Below, in pieces: positions 1 through 10,352 of a stretch of DNA of 64,000 nucleotides; position 1 is the stretch's first letter; every line of letters starts with the position of its first letter. Location of the stretch: contig JADNRX010000278.1 of assembly GCA_015501595.1 (NCBI GenBank), forward strand, positions 1 to 64,000, given 5' to 3'. The notes beneath the pieces are model-generated. The model had not been told where the DNA came from, searched no databases, and worked only from the letters and a program-made list of their open reading frames with translations. The position numbers and the translations under genes were made by a program. Source of the DNA: Hymenopellis radicata (lineage: Eukaryota > Basidiomycota > Agaricomycetes > Agaricales > Physalacriaceae).

Positions 1-1373
1 TTTCTTAAGCGGTTTCCTCATCGTAGGGTTACCAGGATCCTAAATCAACAAAGGAGCGTCAAATACGACGAGGGTAGACCACACAAAGTCAGACTTACCA
101 GCAAGACCAGATCCAGGTCGCTCTCCTTGCCTGTGACACCATACAGAGAACTCCCAAAGGCTCTTACACGAATCTCGTGACCGAATGCTTTCTTCATGGT
201 CCTATCGACATGATACAAAGTCTGGCGTGCTTTATTGCTCATACGAGACGCCTCGTAATGGACGGGGGTGAATTTCATTTGAAGGTTCCTGTTGAGCCGC
301 AGCCCCTACTTCGTCGCCGACAAGTTCAGAATCGTGCGGCTCGACATCGCCTTCGCCACGCACGGGAATTGGGGTCAAGTCGGCATCGTCATCAAATAGA
401 TAGAACCTGGGATCATCGTCGGAAAATCCTGCGTGAGCCCTAGGCTCCTTTTCTGCGCTCACGCTAGAGTCGCAGGGGCTCTCGGAACTACCAGTCGCCG
501 TCGTCTCGGCGGCTCTCAACGCCTCGAACTCCTTAGCCAGAGCCCGCTCGCGCACGCCCAACTCCGCCGCCTGCTGATGCAGCTGCTGGAGCTTGGAATG
601 GATCGACATGGCCTTCTGTTCCCTCCTCTCCGTCTGGACCTTCTCACTCCTAGTCCTGCGCCTCGCTTCCTTCCGCACCTGGACACGCGCAGCCTCCACC
701 GCGAAGTACTCGTTGCGCAGCGCCTCCATCACCGTCGTCCCTCACGCAAAAGAGCGGCCAGGCGCGCCTTGTGCTCCTGCAAGGACGGCGCACCCAGGCT
801 GTTCGCGAATCCGGGGGTCGTCAAAGTGAAGCCGCGTCTATCCAACGTCGAGTAAAGAGTCGCCCTCGTTTTCAAAAGCAGCTTCGTTAGAGCATGCACG
901 CCCTTGAGCAGTTCAGCCCATTCCTGATATCGTCTGGCTTCCTCCTGCCTCCTCGTGAGAATTTCCGTCACTTCCGAGGGGACTGGATCTTGAAGTTGTA
1001 AAGCGCCCGGCTCCTCGGAATCAATGAGAGAGTTGAAACCGTCTCCCAGCTTCGAGCTAACCACAGTGTCCAACTCCTCCGTGCCTGGCTCTTTTGATGG
1101 AAGTCCGTGACCGACAACCGCCAATGCCTCTCGTACCTGCCGCGTAAGCGATTCTAATTCCGAGGCCTCTTCCTTCGCCTTCTCTTGTCGCTTGCGAAGA
1201 TGCTCAGCAGCCTGTGTGTTGCTGTCGTGCACGGAAAGAGACTTGATGGTCTTCTGCACAGATGCGGAGAGTTTGCGCATGTCGTTCATGAGGCTTAGCC
1301 ATTCGCGAGCGTTCTGAGCAACTTCAGCTCGCGTCATCAGTGCATCGGGAAGACGAGTAGCTTCTTGGACGGC
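1..1373 (-). CDS. Cid1-like nucleotidyltransferase (terminal nucleotidyl/poly(A) polymerase family), partial at left edge
   Basis: The protein has a long coiled-coil, Glu/Lys/Arg-rich N-terminal part (about 1370 to 350). It is followed by the signature of the polymerase-beta-like nucleotidyltransferase fold: FGSSLYGVTGKESDLDLVL, about 190 down to 105. The GSS, the SDLDL pair of acidic residues and the following DPGNP stretch, reached after an intron with donor GTAAGT near 94 and a TTTAG acceptor near 41, match the catalytic core of Cid1/Trf4-type enzymes. These add A or U tails to RNA 3' ends. The rest of the catalytic and PAP-associated domains lies beyond base 1. The frame changes by one base near 731 and again near 285, so the chain is open only if single-base errors or unseen introns are allowed. 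The start is uncertain, and this may be the continuation of the upstream reading frames at 1408-2908. Product class fairly sure, gene structure not. Confidence 0.6.
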
Positions 1374-1407
1374 TATGAAAATAGTCAACACGAAGCCTCG
1401 CAAGATA

Positions 1408-2908
1408 TCAACTCTGACGCACGCTCAGGTATAGAGGGAGAAACCTCGTTCGGTACGCCCCCAGCGGTCCGGTCGTGTGGAGACTCTGCACTTGTACTGG
1501 AGGAGGCGGATCTAGCAGTTCCGCCGTCCCCTCCACTACAGCTTGGGTTGTATATTCTCGCCGGAATGGACCGCCTTCAGAGCCTCTTTTCGCGTTTGTC
1601 TGCCCTGATCTGACTGCGCCTCCGCGCGATTTGTCCGCAATGTGGATAAAGAACCTGCCGTCCTCTATACGACGCTCAGACACGAGCTGCCGTGACATGT
1701 CTGGACTGATATCAAGAATTCCTGGGTGGATGTTCGGGCCAAAAATAGAAGCGCTGATGCGCTCGAACTCGACGTGGCGTATAAAGTCCAATTTTGGACC
1801 AGTGAGCGCAAAAATGGCTTTCAACTGGTTCACGATCTTCTTCATTGTATAATAAGGCAGTTTCCTTGCACCGCGATAATAGAGCATGCTGTCGAAATCG
1901 TAATTCTTTAGGACCCTACATTCGCATTGAAGTGAGCCTACCGTGAGTGTTCGATACAACAAAAACGTACTTGAGGGCAAAATAAAACTCCTCCACGCAG
2001 TGGCTACAGTTGTCAAATTTGAGAGAAGGAGAACGCCAGAAATTGACCAATCCAGAGGTAGATACCTCGAGGCCATAGGAACGCAGCCAGATGTAGAGTA
2101 AGATGAAGCCCCGACGGCCTGGTAGCATCGGCTCGTGAAGTTCTCGACCTGTGATATTGAGTCGGAATGGAAGAAGAGGGCTCTCCTTGAATGCTCTCGG
2201 GTTACGATCAACGGGAGGTGCATCAGGTCCATCCTGGGGCTCCGGGACAAACGTCAAATAATCCGAGTCATCTCCAGACACCCTCCAGCCTGCCTTTTCG
2301 AATAATTGGAAGATGTCGATGAGCTGGGTCGTGTCTGGGTGCGCGCTGGTCCAGATGTCCCCGACTAGAATTTCCAGAGACGACTGGTAGACATTTCCAA
2401 CTATAGAGTCGATGCTCGTGTCCACCACTCCCTCCTCCGCTTCGTTCACACCAGTGCCGTCAATGTATCGCACGCCGAGGACCTCATAGATCTTGCGCAA
2501 GGTACGCGTCCTGTTTGGGGTGGGGGTGTTGGTGTAGAACTGACATATGTTACTGATACGGGAAGAAGCCCAAGTATGTTGAAGACTCACGTCTACAGCG
2601 TTATTCAAGAGCTTCAAGGTGTTGCGCCTTTCTAGATTCTTTTCCTTGGCATACTTTTGTCCAACCACCGCTGACTTTTTCGGGATCTTGGGGCTAGCAG
2701 GCATGGCGAAAAGCCTGTCTTTGAGATCATCTGGAAGGTCCTCGCTGGCTTCGGGTATTTGGGGAGGCGTTCGGCGTGTGTGAAAAAGTTGGGAGGATGG
2801 TGGTTGGGTTAGGTAGCTCCGCCATAGGGTAGCAGGACCGACGTATTTAAATGAGCGATATGGAGGTCGGAGGTGCACGCATGAATGAAGGCGCCTAATG
2901 ATGCCCAT
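1408..2908 (-). CDS. Unrecognised protein with mitochondrial-like N terminus, possibly the 5' part of the Cid1-like gene
   Basis: The ATG at 2908 opens an Arg/Ser-rich, acid-poor N terminus that could be a mitochondrial presequence. Two introns are clear on the minus strand. One has donor GTGAGT and acceptor GTCAG (about 2591-2541). The other has donor GTACGT and acceptor TGTAG (about 1967-1917), and joining it makes a sensible frame running through FALKVLKNYDFDSM. The product is about 450 residues and I recognise no domain. The reading frame stops at 1408, only 35 bases before the coding stretch of the downstream Cid1-like region. An intron-like segment (GTGCGT ... CATAG, 1422-1374) lies there but joins out of phase. 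One gene with a one-base error is as likely as two genes. Confidence 0.5.
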
Positions 2909-3143
2909 TCAAGTCGCGGCGAGCGTGAAGGGAGAAACAGCACGTGCGACAAGGCGGCAGGCTAAAAATGTGCTCTAGCCTTAGACTATTTCGTACACAA
3001 TACTAGGTGATCGTCTGCAGTAGGTCAATTTATTGTACACAAGTGGTACATGGCAATGGTATGCTACGTAAAAATGTGCAATCCGTGCTCAGAGTCTAAT
3101 GAAACATGAGGCCATTGGAGAGTAAATACAGCTAGGAATGCAA

Positions 3144-3780
3144 TTAAATATCATCGATATCCACCTCCCCTTCGTCACCAAACTCGAATGTACATTCACC
3201 GTCGTCTTCCCCAAACGTATCCGTCTCGTTGATTTTAGCATTTTCGGGCAGTTCCCCGTATGCTTTCACTATACAACCGGTGAGAATTGCAGTGCGTCCA
3301 ACAAAAGAGCAAGGCTCACGATTACGAGCCTCATCGGCAGTGTATTTCACAATGACATCCGCCTTGTCGTCTTGGAAATCCCGTAGCGAGAGGAGCACAA
3401 TGTCTCCTTGGTTGATCCAGACCTTGCCAGCGAGTCAATCATGGGCGCCACACTCGCTCACAGCAAAGAAACGCACCTTTTTCCGCATTTTCCCTCGGAT
3501 ATGCGCTAATCTTTTCTCGCCGTCGAAACACTGCGCCTCGAGACGTCCATTCCCGAGCATCTTGGTGACCTGAGCATATTCCTGGCCGTCTTCGCGGAAA
3601 ACCAGTTCTCGCTTGTCGTCATCGTTCTCGTTCTTTCCACGTCTGCGATTTTTACCGCCCTAAGGCCAACATTCAATAGACGACTCCTGGCGCAGGGCGG
3701 GGGCTGTTACCTTTCCCTTATTCTGCAGCGACTGTTAGCATCGATCCAAGCTATCGCAGCAGCAATCGCACCTTTGGCAT
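3144..3780 (-). CDS. TIF11: Translation initiation factor eIF1A
   Basis: eIF1A binds the 40S A site, promotes scanning and helps recruit the initiator ternary complex. All parts are visible: the basic N-terminal tail ([15 protein letters not shown]), the OB-fold core with the strand around [18 protein letters not shown], and the acidic C-terminal tail ending [10 protein letters not shown]. The coding sequence has five exons: 3780-3772 (9 nt), 3722-3711 (12 nt), 3659-3477, 3422-3320 and 3268-3144. All splice sites are GT..AG and the joined product, about 145 residues, is the normal family length with no frame break. The first two coding exons are extremely short and encode only MPK and NKGK. 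The gene is divergent from the proteasome alpha-1 gene, with 161 bp between the start codons. Confidence 0.95.
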
Positions 3781-3941
3781 GTTGGCAGAGGATGCCTAGT
3801 CGGATCCCGATGTAATTTGAGGGTGACAGCAAGAAGAGAGTCTGCTCCTAAACAGGTAACTTGCTGACTCCAAATCAAGTGACGTGACCAGTGTGACTAC
3901 TTACGCGTCACCAAGACTTGCGCGTCCTGCTCTCCCCCATC
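3781..3941. promoter_or_regulatory. Shared divergent promoter, eIF1A / proteasome alpha-1
   Basis: Only 161 bp separate the two start codons, so one short region must serve both genes. It contains a perfect ACGCGT hexamer at 3903-3908, the fungal MluI cell-cycle box core, and a TGACGTGA motif near 3881 resembling a bZIP (CRE/ATF-type) site. No TATA box stands out. Function is inferred from position and motif only. Confidence 0.45.
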
Positions 3942-5030
3942 ATGTCGCGAACATCATACGACAGGTGTGTCATCCTCGTTGCAGACAGCGAGCAGGACTA
4001 ATTCATCTACAGGTATCTGACGGTTTTCTCACCTGAAGGACGCCTGTACCAAGTCGGTTCGTAAAGGCACTCCATGTATACACTGTTACCCACAAATATC
4101 ACACAGAATATGCCTTCAAAGCGATATCCGGCTCGGCACACACCGCAGTGGCCGTCCGAGGCAAGGATACATCCATCGTCATCACCCAGCGCAAAGTCCC
4201 AGTCCGTCTCCGTTGCTCGTCATGCTTTTGCAGATCCTCATCTTGGCCTTAGGATAAACTCCTCGACGCGTCGACCGTTACCCACCTCTTCAGCATAACC
4301 CCCACGATAGGCTGTGTAATGACTGGCCTCATCGGTGCCCCAGCTTTCATTTTCCCAAATAAACACCACTGATCAATACCCCAGCTGACGCACGAGCCCA
4401 AATTGCCCGCGCACGCGCCGAGGCTGCTGAATTCCGGTACAAATACGGCTACGAGATAACCCCCGACGCCCTCGCCCGCAGAATCGCCAACATCAACCAG
4501 GTGTACACCCAGCGCGCTGCCATGCGACCCTTGGGCATCTGTGCGTCATATCGTCGTCCATTATGCCCTCCGCTAATATTGCCCCCAGCGATGATCATCA
4601 TCGGACTCGACGCTGAATATGGGCCGCAGTGCTTCAAACTCGATCCGGCTGGCTACTTTGTTGGCTTCCACGCGACGGCTGCTGGCCAGAAACAGCAGGA
4701 GGCGATGAACCATCTCGAAAAAAAGTGGAAAAAGCTGGACTCTGGAGGGGGCGCGGATGACCCGGCAAGGCTGGGAAGACTCTGAGCCGGGCAGAGGTTA
4801 TCGAGGTTTGACTTGTTCCGCTATGTGATTTCTTGTAGTGCTCAACGAGATGTGTAGATGGCGATTGAGGCCATGTCGACTGTGCATGCGACGGATTACA
4901 AGCCTGGGGAGATTGAGATTGGCATTGTGTCTGATGCGCCGAGGAGCCTGAGAAGACAAAGGGAAAGTGGCGGGTTATGGGTGAGGCGGAGATTGAGGAG
5001 CATTTGTTGGCGTATGCAGAGAAGGACTGA
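3942..5030 (+). CDS. SCL1: 20S proteasome subunit alpha-1 (PSMA6 / Scl1 type)
   Basis: This is a subunit of the outer alpha ring of the 20S proteasome. The N-terminal proteasome alpha signature [20 protein letters not shown] (exons 2-3) is intact, followed by the conserved [30 protein letters not shown] and [20 protein letters not shown] segments that identify the alpha-1/PSMA6 type. Exon 1 is 23 nt (3942-3964) and introns are 45-60 nt. A last intron (about 4815-4860) leads into the segment [20 protein letters not shown]. The frame breaks twice by a single missing base, near 4766-4769 and at 4939-4940. Adding one base in each short homopolymer restores the expected family sequence, so I read these as sequence errors in an essential gene. 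Stop TGA at 5028-5030. Confidence 0.92.
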
Positions 5031-5211
5031 TTGGTGCAATGTATATTTTCCCCGAATCTTTGAGTCAAGTACGCTCTCGGACTCATGCTGTATATTACAT
5101 GCAAACGTATGGGCGTCCTTCGGGGAAAGAATCCATCGAGATATATTGACGCGTTTAACACGCGTAGTCAGGACCGCCGCTTGCTTGCAGGAGAGGGTAT
5201 CGTGCATGCAT

Positions 5212-5810
5212 TCATTCTTCCTCATTGACTCTCAGAACCTTCACCCACTCGCGATAATTAAAGTTTCCCTGGCGATCTGTATACGGTCCCTTTAGCAGGC
5301 GGTCCATCTCGCGCTCGTCCATTCTGTCGCCGACATCGCTCAGCCAGCGCCTCATCTCATCAACCTTGACCAGCCCGCTGTCGTTTTCGTCAAAGCACGC
5401 GAATGCCTCGACGAGCTCGTGCTCCGTGTCAAACTCGAATAGCCGCTCGCTCATCATCGTCAAGAACATGGTAAAGTTGACCCCCTTTTCGCCCCGACCG
5501 ATTCGCCTGGTCGAGAGCTCAGCAGCTCGTTTAGCATTTCTCGGGACGGTGTGATGCCTGTGTCGGAGGAGTAAGCGATAGGTAGTACTGATAGTTTAGA
5601 CGTACCGAGACTGCCAAAGATCTCCTTGAGATCACTTTCACCGACCCAGCCATCCTTGTTGTGGTCTATCATCTGAAAGGCCTCTTTGAACTGCTGGATC
5701 TGGGCGGGCTGGAACTGTGTAAACACGCCGGATGGTTCTCGTCGTGCTCTTGATTTCTGCGCCTTTGTGAGCGTCGTGTTTGGCGCGAGCGTGGATGGAT
5801 AGCGAGACAT
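5212..5810 (-). CDS. RLC1: Myosin II regulatory light chain (EF-hand protein)
   Basis: This calmodulin-superfamily light chain binds the neck of a myosin heavy chain and acts in the cytokinetic ring. The basic N terminus carries the conserved phosphorylatable serine context SRARREPSGVFTQF. It is followed by EF-hand 1 (FQMIDHNKDGWVGESDL), the NFTMFLTMMSERL segment typical of regulatory light chains, and a degenerate second EF-hand pair (ACFDENDSGLVKVDEMRRW). Exon 1 is 5810-5606 and exon 2 is 5557-5212, with a GTACGT..CAG intron between. One base is missing in the A4G5 run on the minus strand (5481-5489), which shifts the frame inside a conserved block and is probably a sequence error. Length, about 165 residues, is normal. 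An essential light chain is less likely because of the N-terminal phosphosite. Confidence 0.9.
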
Positions 5811-6004
5811 GAGGGCCGTGGGAAAAACAGTGCTGCATTACATTTCCTCTGTGCACTGCATATCATTATAATGCTCTGCATCAATGTCCCTGACTACCAT
5901 CTCCCTGCATTGAACTTGCTTTTCTCTTCCATCTTGTAATCTTCTTTTCTTCTTCGTGGGTCGCCATATCTCTCTAATAAAGCGTCCGCTGATTGTGCAG
6001 TGGT

Positions 6005-6750
6005 ATGGGTCTGGCGCCGTGGAAGGTTGGTTTCGCACTGCAGCGTACGTTCCGCGGCTATCCTTCTTCCATTCTTTTACTCACGAGTAGGGCAGTGGTT
6101 CTGCTTGTCCTTGTAATCACTACCCTCGCGCTCGCCGCGCGCGTCAACGAGTTCCAGGAATGGTTTTGTACTAAACATCGTTGCATACTATTCTCTTGAT
6201 TCACGGTCCCTCCCAGATGCATCCGACATAATCATCTTCACCCTCGCTTTGACATCCTTCCTGTTTATCCTCCTTCTCACCATCCCCATCGTCCTCTCCG
6301 CGCTCAACCACTCGCATACTCCGCTCGCCTACTTCCTCACCACCCGCCTCCACATTCACAGGCGCATGGGCGTGCAGACCGCCAGGATCCTCCAACTCGG
6401 CGCGTACGCCGTCCTTGGCGTCTTATGGTTGGCCGGCGCCGCATTTGGGACAAGCCGCTGGAAGGGCGTGCCGATGAACTGCCCCACAGTCGCTGACCTG
6501 GACGGCGACGACGACGCGGAGGCTGTGGTCCGGTGGTGTAACGATCTCAAGGCGCTCAGGGTCATGGTATGGGTACTGTGGGTCGGATGTGAGTGTTTCC
6601 CCTCGTCGTAGTGAATGGCTCCTTATCCAATTCTCCATCGCAGTTCTGCTGGCCGCCCTCACTACTATCCGTTCAGCTGCATCCCACCATCGTGAAACCC
6701 ATGGCGAGTTCTTGCAGTTTGATTACACGACCGAAGAGCAGAAGCGTTAG
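6005..6750 (+). CDS. MARVEL-like four-helix membrane protein
   Basis: The product is short, about 190-200 residues. It has four hydrophobic helices: around RAVVLLVLVITTLALAARV, IIIFTLALTSFLFILLLTI, GAYAVLGVLWLAGAAF and the last exon FLLAALTTIRSA. A loop with two cysteines lies between helices 3 and 4, and the tail is polar. This is the layout of fungal MARVEL-type proteins, which act in membrane domains. Introns: donor GTACTA near 6167 to acceptor CCCAG near 6216, and near 6588 to 6642 before the last exon. The stop TAG is at 6748-6750. Helix 2 and the 3' region recur in damaged form at 17130-17474. The start at 6005 is the likely one, but an extra intron in the first exon cannot be excluded. 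Confidence 0.65.
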
Positions 6751-6811
6751 AACTCAGTAATTGCCGTCCATGGTTCGATTCGCGCTGCCCTTTGACGTTG
6801 AATCGACCTCG

Positions 6812-7020
6812 CCCAGAAGATGAATAGAGAAATCAATTGTCGCGGGCGATCTTCTGGTACTCATCAATGTTATTTATCTATGCTTTGCCACATTCACCTC
6901 TTGTTGTACTATGTAGCTCATTCCTGATATCACGCTCGTTCAATTTTGCAATCACTACTGTTGTTTGGTTTTAACGTTTGGATTCGGGATGTACACGAAA
7001 TGAGGAAAATCTTTAGGGCG
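6812..7020 (+). repeat. 3' flank of the MARVEL gene, duplicated at 17264-17474
   Basis: This non-coding stretch after the MARVEL stop codon matches 17264-17474 over about 200 bp with a few substitutions and small indels. Both contain CGCCCAGAAGATGAATAG and, further on, the run ending GGGATGTACACGAAATGAG. It is one block of the segmental duplication that also includes 6186-6326 and 7046-7853. Confidence 0.85.
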
Positions 7021-7045
7021 TCCTGCAAAGACCGAGTGTACATTG

Positions 7046-7853
7046 TTTAGAAAGCGCTACCTAGGGACCTCAAAAAGCAAGCATTTCGCATAGTGTGCAG
7101 ACTGCGCACGAGTCAACGCAACGCGGATTGAACGATGTTGCCGCTGCATCGATAACAAAAATGTCTGGGGATGTGAGTTGACGGGAAAGTGAAAGTACAG
7201 ACGTGTTACATCCGGGGGACATACACTGGCAAGTAATCAGCACGGACCTATGGAAAGCGCGTATGTGACTTACTGTCATATGGTTGCAGCCGGAGGTCTT
7301 CGTGACTGGAGTCTTACACCGCGGTGTTGAGAACTATAAATGAGAGGACCGTCGGATGTGAGTCTTACCTGGACAATACTTCCAACCATCAAGTGACCAA
7401 GCAAAGTGTATTCGCGGACCGAGCGGAGTACCAAGAAGCGAAGATACTCCCATGCCCTTGGTGTAAAGCGTGCCAGGAAACTATCAGCCCAAATGTTACT
7501 GGTCCGCCACATTCTTGCGATGGCTCCTCGGAGCATCTGATACAGCAGTCATTAGGTGAAATGAGGCACAGGCGCTTATAGTAAAACTTACTTTCTGCAA
7601 TGGAGAATTATCGATAAGGCTGTGAGTTGGGCTGCTTCTTCGAAGGTTTTTCAGGGACGTCGACCACCTCCTGTGTGATTTCTGAGAACCGATAGTATGT
7701 CAACGCAAGTTGGGACTTGCGCACCTGCTCGTGTGGATTCGCCTACACAGGCTGGATAGCGGTGGTCTTTCAGCATTGTGGCGATGTGCTAGTTTCGGCA
7801 TGTCGTATGGTCGCAGCCAGTAGCGAAATCGACAGGTTGGGTGTCCAAGCAGG
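7046..7853 (-). pseudogene. Decayed, partly inverted fragment of an RBR-type E3 ligase gene
   Basis: This stretch matches 18108-19052, the 3' half of the complete RBR gene, base for base over long runs. It has many small deletions, no open frame across it and no N-terminal exons. It keeps fragments of the last exon, of RING2 and of the IBR region. A block of about 135 bp (7400-7533) lies in the opposite orientation to its counterpart (18522-18677), so its IBR codons read on the plus strand here (CKACQETISPNVTGPPHSC). Several deletions removed sequence between short direct repeats; for example CTGGACAGAAGACTGGATAG at the intact locus has become CTGGATAG. It cannot encode an E3 ligase. Confidence 0.88.
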
Positions 7854-8585
7854 GGCGGCCGTTAAATTATGCAGCTCTAGCCGACAGAAGATGAACGTGC
7901 TGGATTCGGCTGCGTATGTCCTCCTCGCGCCGCGGTTTACATAGTCTTAGGACTCGCCCAAAGAAAGAAGGATCACGAAGACATATGAGGTCCGTCGTCC
8001 GTTCATCACCGGTACGAGCCTGAATAGGCGTCAGGATGGAGCTGTCAAGAGATGAATGCTTCTGTTGATCAAGGCGTAAATGAATTCGTTACCTCTTTTG
8101 TTAGCAACTCAAAAGCGATGCCTTCCCTTGTACAGCCGCAAAAAGAACAAGGGCTTGTCGCAGCGAAAAAGGTCAGCACATCATAGTATGCGTCAAGGCC
8201 AAGGTTCGCGTATTGGTAGCAAGATGCAGGGCCAACAAAGTGCGGCACCGCGGCACGGAAACATTCACGCGGTTTAATTGTTTTCCTTACACTCTGACCC
8301 TGCTCTGACCTCGTCTTATTATCTTCTCTCTTTTCAACGCTATGTCCCTCCTGCTTTTGTATACGGACAGTAACTACGCTAGCTCCTCCACGTCGACCGC
8401 GCACAATTATGCTCTTTTGTTCAGCGCTCTTGTCCTTCCTGAAAACGTGGATAGGTCGAGGCATTTGACCCATTGATCAAAACATAATCGATGCCACATA
8501 TCAGAGGAACTCGGCCTGCTTCTTTTGTATCCTATCCTTGTCCTTCAGCCTTTTTAACGCCTTCTCCGTCTCACGCATCTCATCA
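7854..8585. other. No supported gene
   Basis: Between the RBR fragment and the next gene I see no convincing coding exon. A 134-codon frame on the minus strand (8473-8069) has no family features and no splice pattern. The end of this stretch should hold the promoter of the BTB-type gene starting at 8586. Confidence 0.4.
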
Positions 8586-9688
8586 ATGATTGTGCAACAC
8601 CCTAGTCTCTGGATTCCTCCCGGTCTCGCGGCTAACGGCGCGCACATGGACAACGACTTTCGCATCATACAGGTTGGAAATGCGCTCTTCAATGTACGTG
8701 CCACGGACTCCCATATTGTGGCTGGTCATGCTAACTTGACCCGCAGGTCCACACCCCCACCCTCTTCCCTCTATCACCGTCGCTGGCCAAAGAGATCCGT
8801 TCGACAAAACCCGGCTGCATTGCGCGCCTGTCGAACCCGCCACCGTCACCAAAACATTTTGAGGCTTTCCTCCTTGGCGTCTACAAAGAGTAAGCACGTC
8901 CCCCGCCACCGCACATGACACTGACTTTGCCAAGGCGTAATCCGAAAACGCTCCAAATGATTGGGCTTCCCGACATTATCCTCGTCGCGGAGATGTCCTT
9001 CCATTACGGCAACATCAGCGGTGCCTTCTGGGCCATGGAGGGTGTACGTACCGCCGTCTTCACGACCGAGAACCGACCATTACGCTTCGCCTCCGCTGAG
9101 ATCTTTGTCCGCCTCCTCAAGCTCGCGTTCATCTGCGATGACGACACCCTTTCACACTCGGTCCAGTCACAGTGGCTCTCGCGGCTCTTCCGGAGGGAAC
9201 TCTCGCCCATTCCCGCTATCGAAATGGGGTCCAGGGAATCCGGACGCCTGCAGCATCTTCTCAGTCACGCGTACTATGTCCATATGGTGTCCCTAGAACC
9301 CATTTTATCTGCCGCGCAGCGGATAGAGCCCCATTCTCCGCTGACGCGTGCGCAGAATGTGCATGTGCGGTGCGGGTACCACTCGCTGTCTGTTTATGCG
9401 TCCAAAATACGCGCGCGCGCGCCGTCGTTTCGGAGAGGGAAGGGGTGTGCATCACATGCGGACTGCACCAAGGTGTGGAGGGCAAGCTGGATAATAGCGA
9501 TGAGCCGCGCGTCGTCCGTGCCGGATATCGATATCCTCCAGCGGATGAAGGATGCGGCGATGGACCTAGGCAAGGACCCTCTGATAGGACTCGCCATGTA
9601 CGACGAGTGTCGGACAAATGCGTTACGTAGCATTGGACGAGGACGAGATATGATATCAAAGCATTTACATCACCATTTTGATCTGTAG
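8586..9688 (+). CDS. BTB/POZ-fold protein (Agaricomycete type)
   Basis: Three exons are joined by clean introns: GTACGT..CGCAG near 8696-8746 and GTAAGC..CCAAG near 8889-8933. The product is about 335 residues. The N-terminal part (LWIPPG ... DNDFRIIQVGNALFNVHTPTLFPLSP) follows the layout of the basidiomycete BTB domain, in which a short acidic lead precedes a strand, the phrase F-x-V-H and a helix. A helical tail follows with GLPDIILVAEM and NVHVRCGYHS, the usual position of the helical repeat after the BTB core. Such proteins often act in protein-protein contact or as Cullin-3 adaptors. The match is by pattern, not by a diagnostic motif. Stop TAG at 9686-9688. Confidence 0.5.
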
Positions 9689-10352
9689 CCTTATACCTGT
9701 AACTTATTACTCGAACTGTAATACCTGTACATCATCCGTCAATGAAGAGAGCTGCACTGTTTGGCATTTAGAATTGAGAAGAGCCACGACGGTGCGGTCA
9801 GCTTCAGATACGGTTTCCCGACAAGGCAAGTTACACAAATGATTCGAGTCTCCGTGCTACATGTTTACTAAAATTCGGGTCAAAAGGGAGCTGCAGAAAC
9901 GTACTTCAGATGTGCATGTCCCCGTGGTCCTACAGTAAGCCCCCTAGTCGTTACATTGATGAAGGAGTAGTGTAGGACGATAGCGGCGCGAGACGGTCGA
10001 AATGATTACTATTGGATCCTCGATAGACCGGTGCGTAGATATGAATACTTACGTGTTTTCTATGGGATACTAAACCGTTAGACACCAAAGCCACGAGACT
10101 GTGCAAATGTGTTTGAGGCGTTTCTTTACCCGTCACTCGCATTGTTAGCGTGAATGACATGAGAATGGCGACGCAGACCCAGCGTGAGTCAGTCGACACC
10201 ACGCTAACAGGCTGCACCGCCAATGTATGTCCAAATCATTCGTCCTTGAACTGATGATAATGATGAACATTGTATTCATGAAACTAGTACACACTCGTAC
10301 ATTTACTGCTAGAAAGTTCGGCAAGGAAGTGGGAAGGAAAATCTACATGGTA
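9689..10352. other. No supported gene between two tail-facing genes
   Basis: This is the 3' flank shared by the BTB-type gene on the plus strand and the next BTB gene on the minus strand. A 90-codon frame (10223-9951, minus) shows no family features. I see no repeats or RNA gene. Confidence 0.4.

Noticed and set aside
6766..6800. GGTTCGATTCG, similar to a tRNA B box
   Set aside because: No matching A box, acceptor stem or cloverleaf in the surrounding 100 bp, and it lies in the 3' flank of the MARVEL gene.
8069..8473. 134-codon minus-strand frame
   Set aside because: No domain, no splice pattern, composition like non-coding flank. It could be a small unknown protein but nothing supports it.
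9951..10223. 90-codon minus-strand frame between two BTB genes
   Set aside because: No family features and located in a shared 3' flank.
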